Assembly (NCBI GenBank): GCA_002841765.1
Contig: PHAV01000014.1
Coordinates: 1 to 64,000 of the forward strand
Length of the DNA stretch: 64,000 nt
Direction of reading: 5' to 3'
Origin: Deltaproteobacteria bacterium HGW-Deltaproteobacteria-4
GTDB taxonomy: Bacteria; Desulfobacterota; Desulfuromonadia; Desulfuromonadales; UBA2197
Part shown: piece by piece, positions 63,096-64,000 of the stretch
How the letters are laid out: each line of letters begins with the position of its first letter
Position numbering within the stretch: position 1 is the stretch's first letter
Position numbers and translations under genes: made by a program
The notes under the pieces: generated by a model
The model's database searches: none
Told to the model about the DNA's origin: nothing
The model's input: only the letters and a program-made list of their open reading frames with translations

Positions 63096-63482
63096 TCAGC
63101 GTTCAACGAAGCCCGGTCGATCGCTCTTGAGCATCGCCTTCTTCAGCCACGGCGGCGGATTATTGCGCAGCACCTCCTGCAGCTTGACGACGACCTCGGC
63201 AATCGGCTCGCACTCCTTGCTCTTGATCGGATGGATCTTCTTGGCGACCAGCCGCGCTGCCGCCGGGCCGCCGATCTGGGCGACATAAACCAGAGCGCAA
63301 TCGGCGAGAGCAGCGCCGCGCGCCTCGATGCGATTCTCTTCATCCTCGCCGGCGCTATGCACCTGGAGGATACCGGAAAAGGCCGCTTCCTCCGGGCCGA
63401 TCTCCCAGATCAAAAAATTCTCGGCGCGTCCAAAATGTTCATCGATATGGATTTTGTCGGTACTGGCAAATGCGACTTTCAT
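63096..63482 (-). CDS. nifX: NifX
   Basis: 128 residues from the ATG at 63482 (AAAGGA 6 bases upstream; longer starts run into a repeat). KVAFASTDKIHIDEHFGRAENFLIWEIG is the usual NifX opening, followed by LADCALVYVAQIGGPAAARLVAKKIHPIKSKECEPIAEVVVKLQEVLRNNPPPWL, which is a strong NifX signature. It holds and passes FeMo-co precursors to NifEN. It follows nifN on the same strand with a repeat element between. Confidence 0.92.
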   Translation of the reverse strand: MKVAFASTDKIHIDEHFGRAENFLIWEIGPEEAAFSGILQVHSAGEDEENRIEARGAALADCALVYVAQIGGPAAARLVAKKIHPIKSKECEPIAEVVVKLQEVLRNNPPPWLKKAMLKSDRPGFVER

Positions 63483-63565
63483 GGTCAATCCTTTCATTTT
63501 GTAACTCTCAACCAGATGGAGACGACGGGTGTGGATCATGGCAACCCCGGTAAAAACTAAAAAAG

Positions 63566-63710
63566 CATTTAGCACACGGATAAAATCTGATTGGACGGAT
63601 TTTCACGGATAAATCTTCCCAAACGTTCACCCAGACACTCTCGGCATCAACCGCTTGTCTCCTTGATTTATCAGCTTTTTATCCGTTTCATCCGTGTTAA
63701 TCCGTGTGAG
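63566..63710. repeat. Dispersed inverted-repeat element, ACGGATTA family, copy 2
   Basis: Left CACGGATAAAAT and GACGGATTTTCACGGATAA, right TTATCCGTTTCATCCGTGTTA, with internal CCGCTTGTCTCCTTGATTT. Shares ends and the internal segment with 25883-26008. Lies between nifN and nifX, so it is probably transcribed inside the operon. Confidence 0.75.
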
Positions 63711-63727
63711 ACGGCCTTGTTCTAAGT

Positions 63728-64000
63728 TTAATTATGGAGTTTCTGTGCTTCTTTGGCGCTCGCCATGAAGATGTTGCCGACCTCGAAGATCAACTGCATC
63801 GAGCCGCGATAGCCGACCCAGGTGCGCTGATGGGCACCGATGCGGTCGAAGACCGGATAGCCGGCACGCAGATGGTTAGTGATGTTGAGCGCGGCGGCGG
63901 CCTGACGGCCGTTGCTGTTGGCGACGAGGAGATCGACGCCGCCCGCCTGTTCTTCAAGATCTTCGAGATCGCCGACCAGCACGTTGTCACAGGGGAGTTC
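63728..64000 (-). CDS. nifN: Nitrogenase cofactor assembly protein NifN, C-terminal part
   Basis: Only the last 90 residues lie in the window; the gene continues beyond 64000. VDLLVANSNGRQAAAALNIT, LRAGYPVFDRIGAHQRTWVGYRG and LIFEVGNIFMA are the usual NifN ending (the ADxQRT..GYRG pattern separates it from NifK and NifE). With NifE it forms the scaffold where NifB-co matures to FeMo-co. A NifEN fusion cannot be excluded because the 5' part is missing. Confidence 0.85.
   Translation of the reverse strand, partial: ELPCDNVLVGDLEDLEEQAGGVDLLVANSNGRQAAAALNITNHLRAGYPVFDRIGAHQRTWVGYRGSMQLIFEVGNIFMASAKEAQKLHN

Overview
The window looks like a chromosome segment of a nitrogen-fixing Desulfuromonadia bacterium (Geobacter/Desulfuromonas relatives). 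This is inferred from gene content: a GnfK/GnfR-type nitrogen regulatory pair with an ANTAR response regulator, sigma-54 promoters on nitrogen genes, NifB without a NifX domain, NifV, DraT/DraG, many c-di-GMP proteins, a small c-type cytochrome and beta-lysine osmolyte genes. No rRNA or tRNA gene was seen, so the genus cannot be fixed.

Layout. 1-9.6 kb (mostly minus strand): the 5' end of a group IIC-like intron just past a terminator, a collagen-repeat surface protein whose frame is broken twice, a large duplicated secreted protein, a PilZ protein and a CsgD-sized LuxR regulator; this reads as a cell-surface or biofilm locus. 9.8-11.4 kb: an AbiE-type toxin-antitoxin pair. 11.6-18.9 kb: a glycosyltransferase, a B12-binding radical SAM protein, a membrane protein, a VF530 protein, an MshEN-type secretion ATPase and a hydroxyacid dehydrogenase. 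19-25.7 kb: hflK-hflC, two DEAD-box helicases and a class A penicillin-binding protein. 26-29.6 kb: ablA-ablB (N-epsilon-acetyl-beta-lysine osmolyte) with marC and a MarR regulator. 29.9-36.6 kb: a small outer-membrane protein, a PhnD-like binding protein overlapping a GGDEF-EAL protein, an RNase Z-like hydrolase, thpR and a BON protein. 36.7-45.3 kb (plus strand): pncB-pncA-rtcB-archease, then proS-DUF4388-pyrF-rlmB. 45.4-46.6 kb: a NapH-like iron-sulfur membrane protein and a monoheme cytochrome.

46.7-64 kb is the nitrogen-fixation region: nifV-GNAT, gnfK, glnB-amtB-porin, gnfR-draT-draG plus two small unknown genes, an intervening accessory stretch (ParDE-like toxin-antitoxin, aminotransferase, small ORF), glutamine amidotransferase and TSUP permease behind nifB, and at the edge nifN, nifX, ferredoxin and a second NifX-like gene.

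The main observation is regulatory. The leaders of nifV, glnB-amtB and nifB each carry a sigma-54 promoter, then two small hairpins with six-base loops that have A at position 1 and G at position 4, the second overlapping an intrinsic terminator. That is the architecture of ANTAR antitermination targets, and an ANTAR response regulator (gnfR) and its probable kinase (gnfK) are encoded among them behind their own sigma-54 promoters. A fourth, degenerate copy lies inside the gnfR-draT-draG operon, and the nifB leader has a second terminator. Intergenic DNA also carries several families of dispersed inverted repeats.
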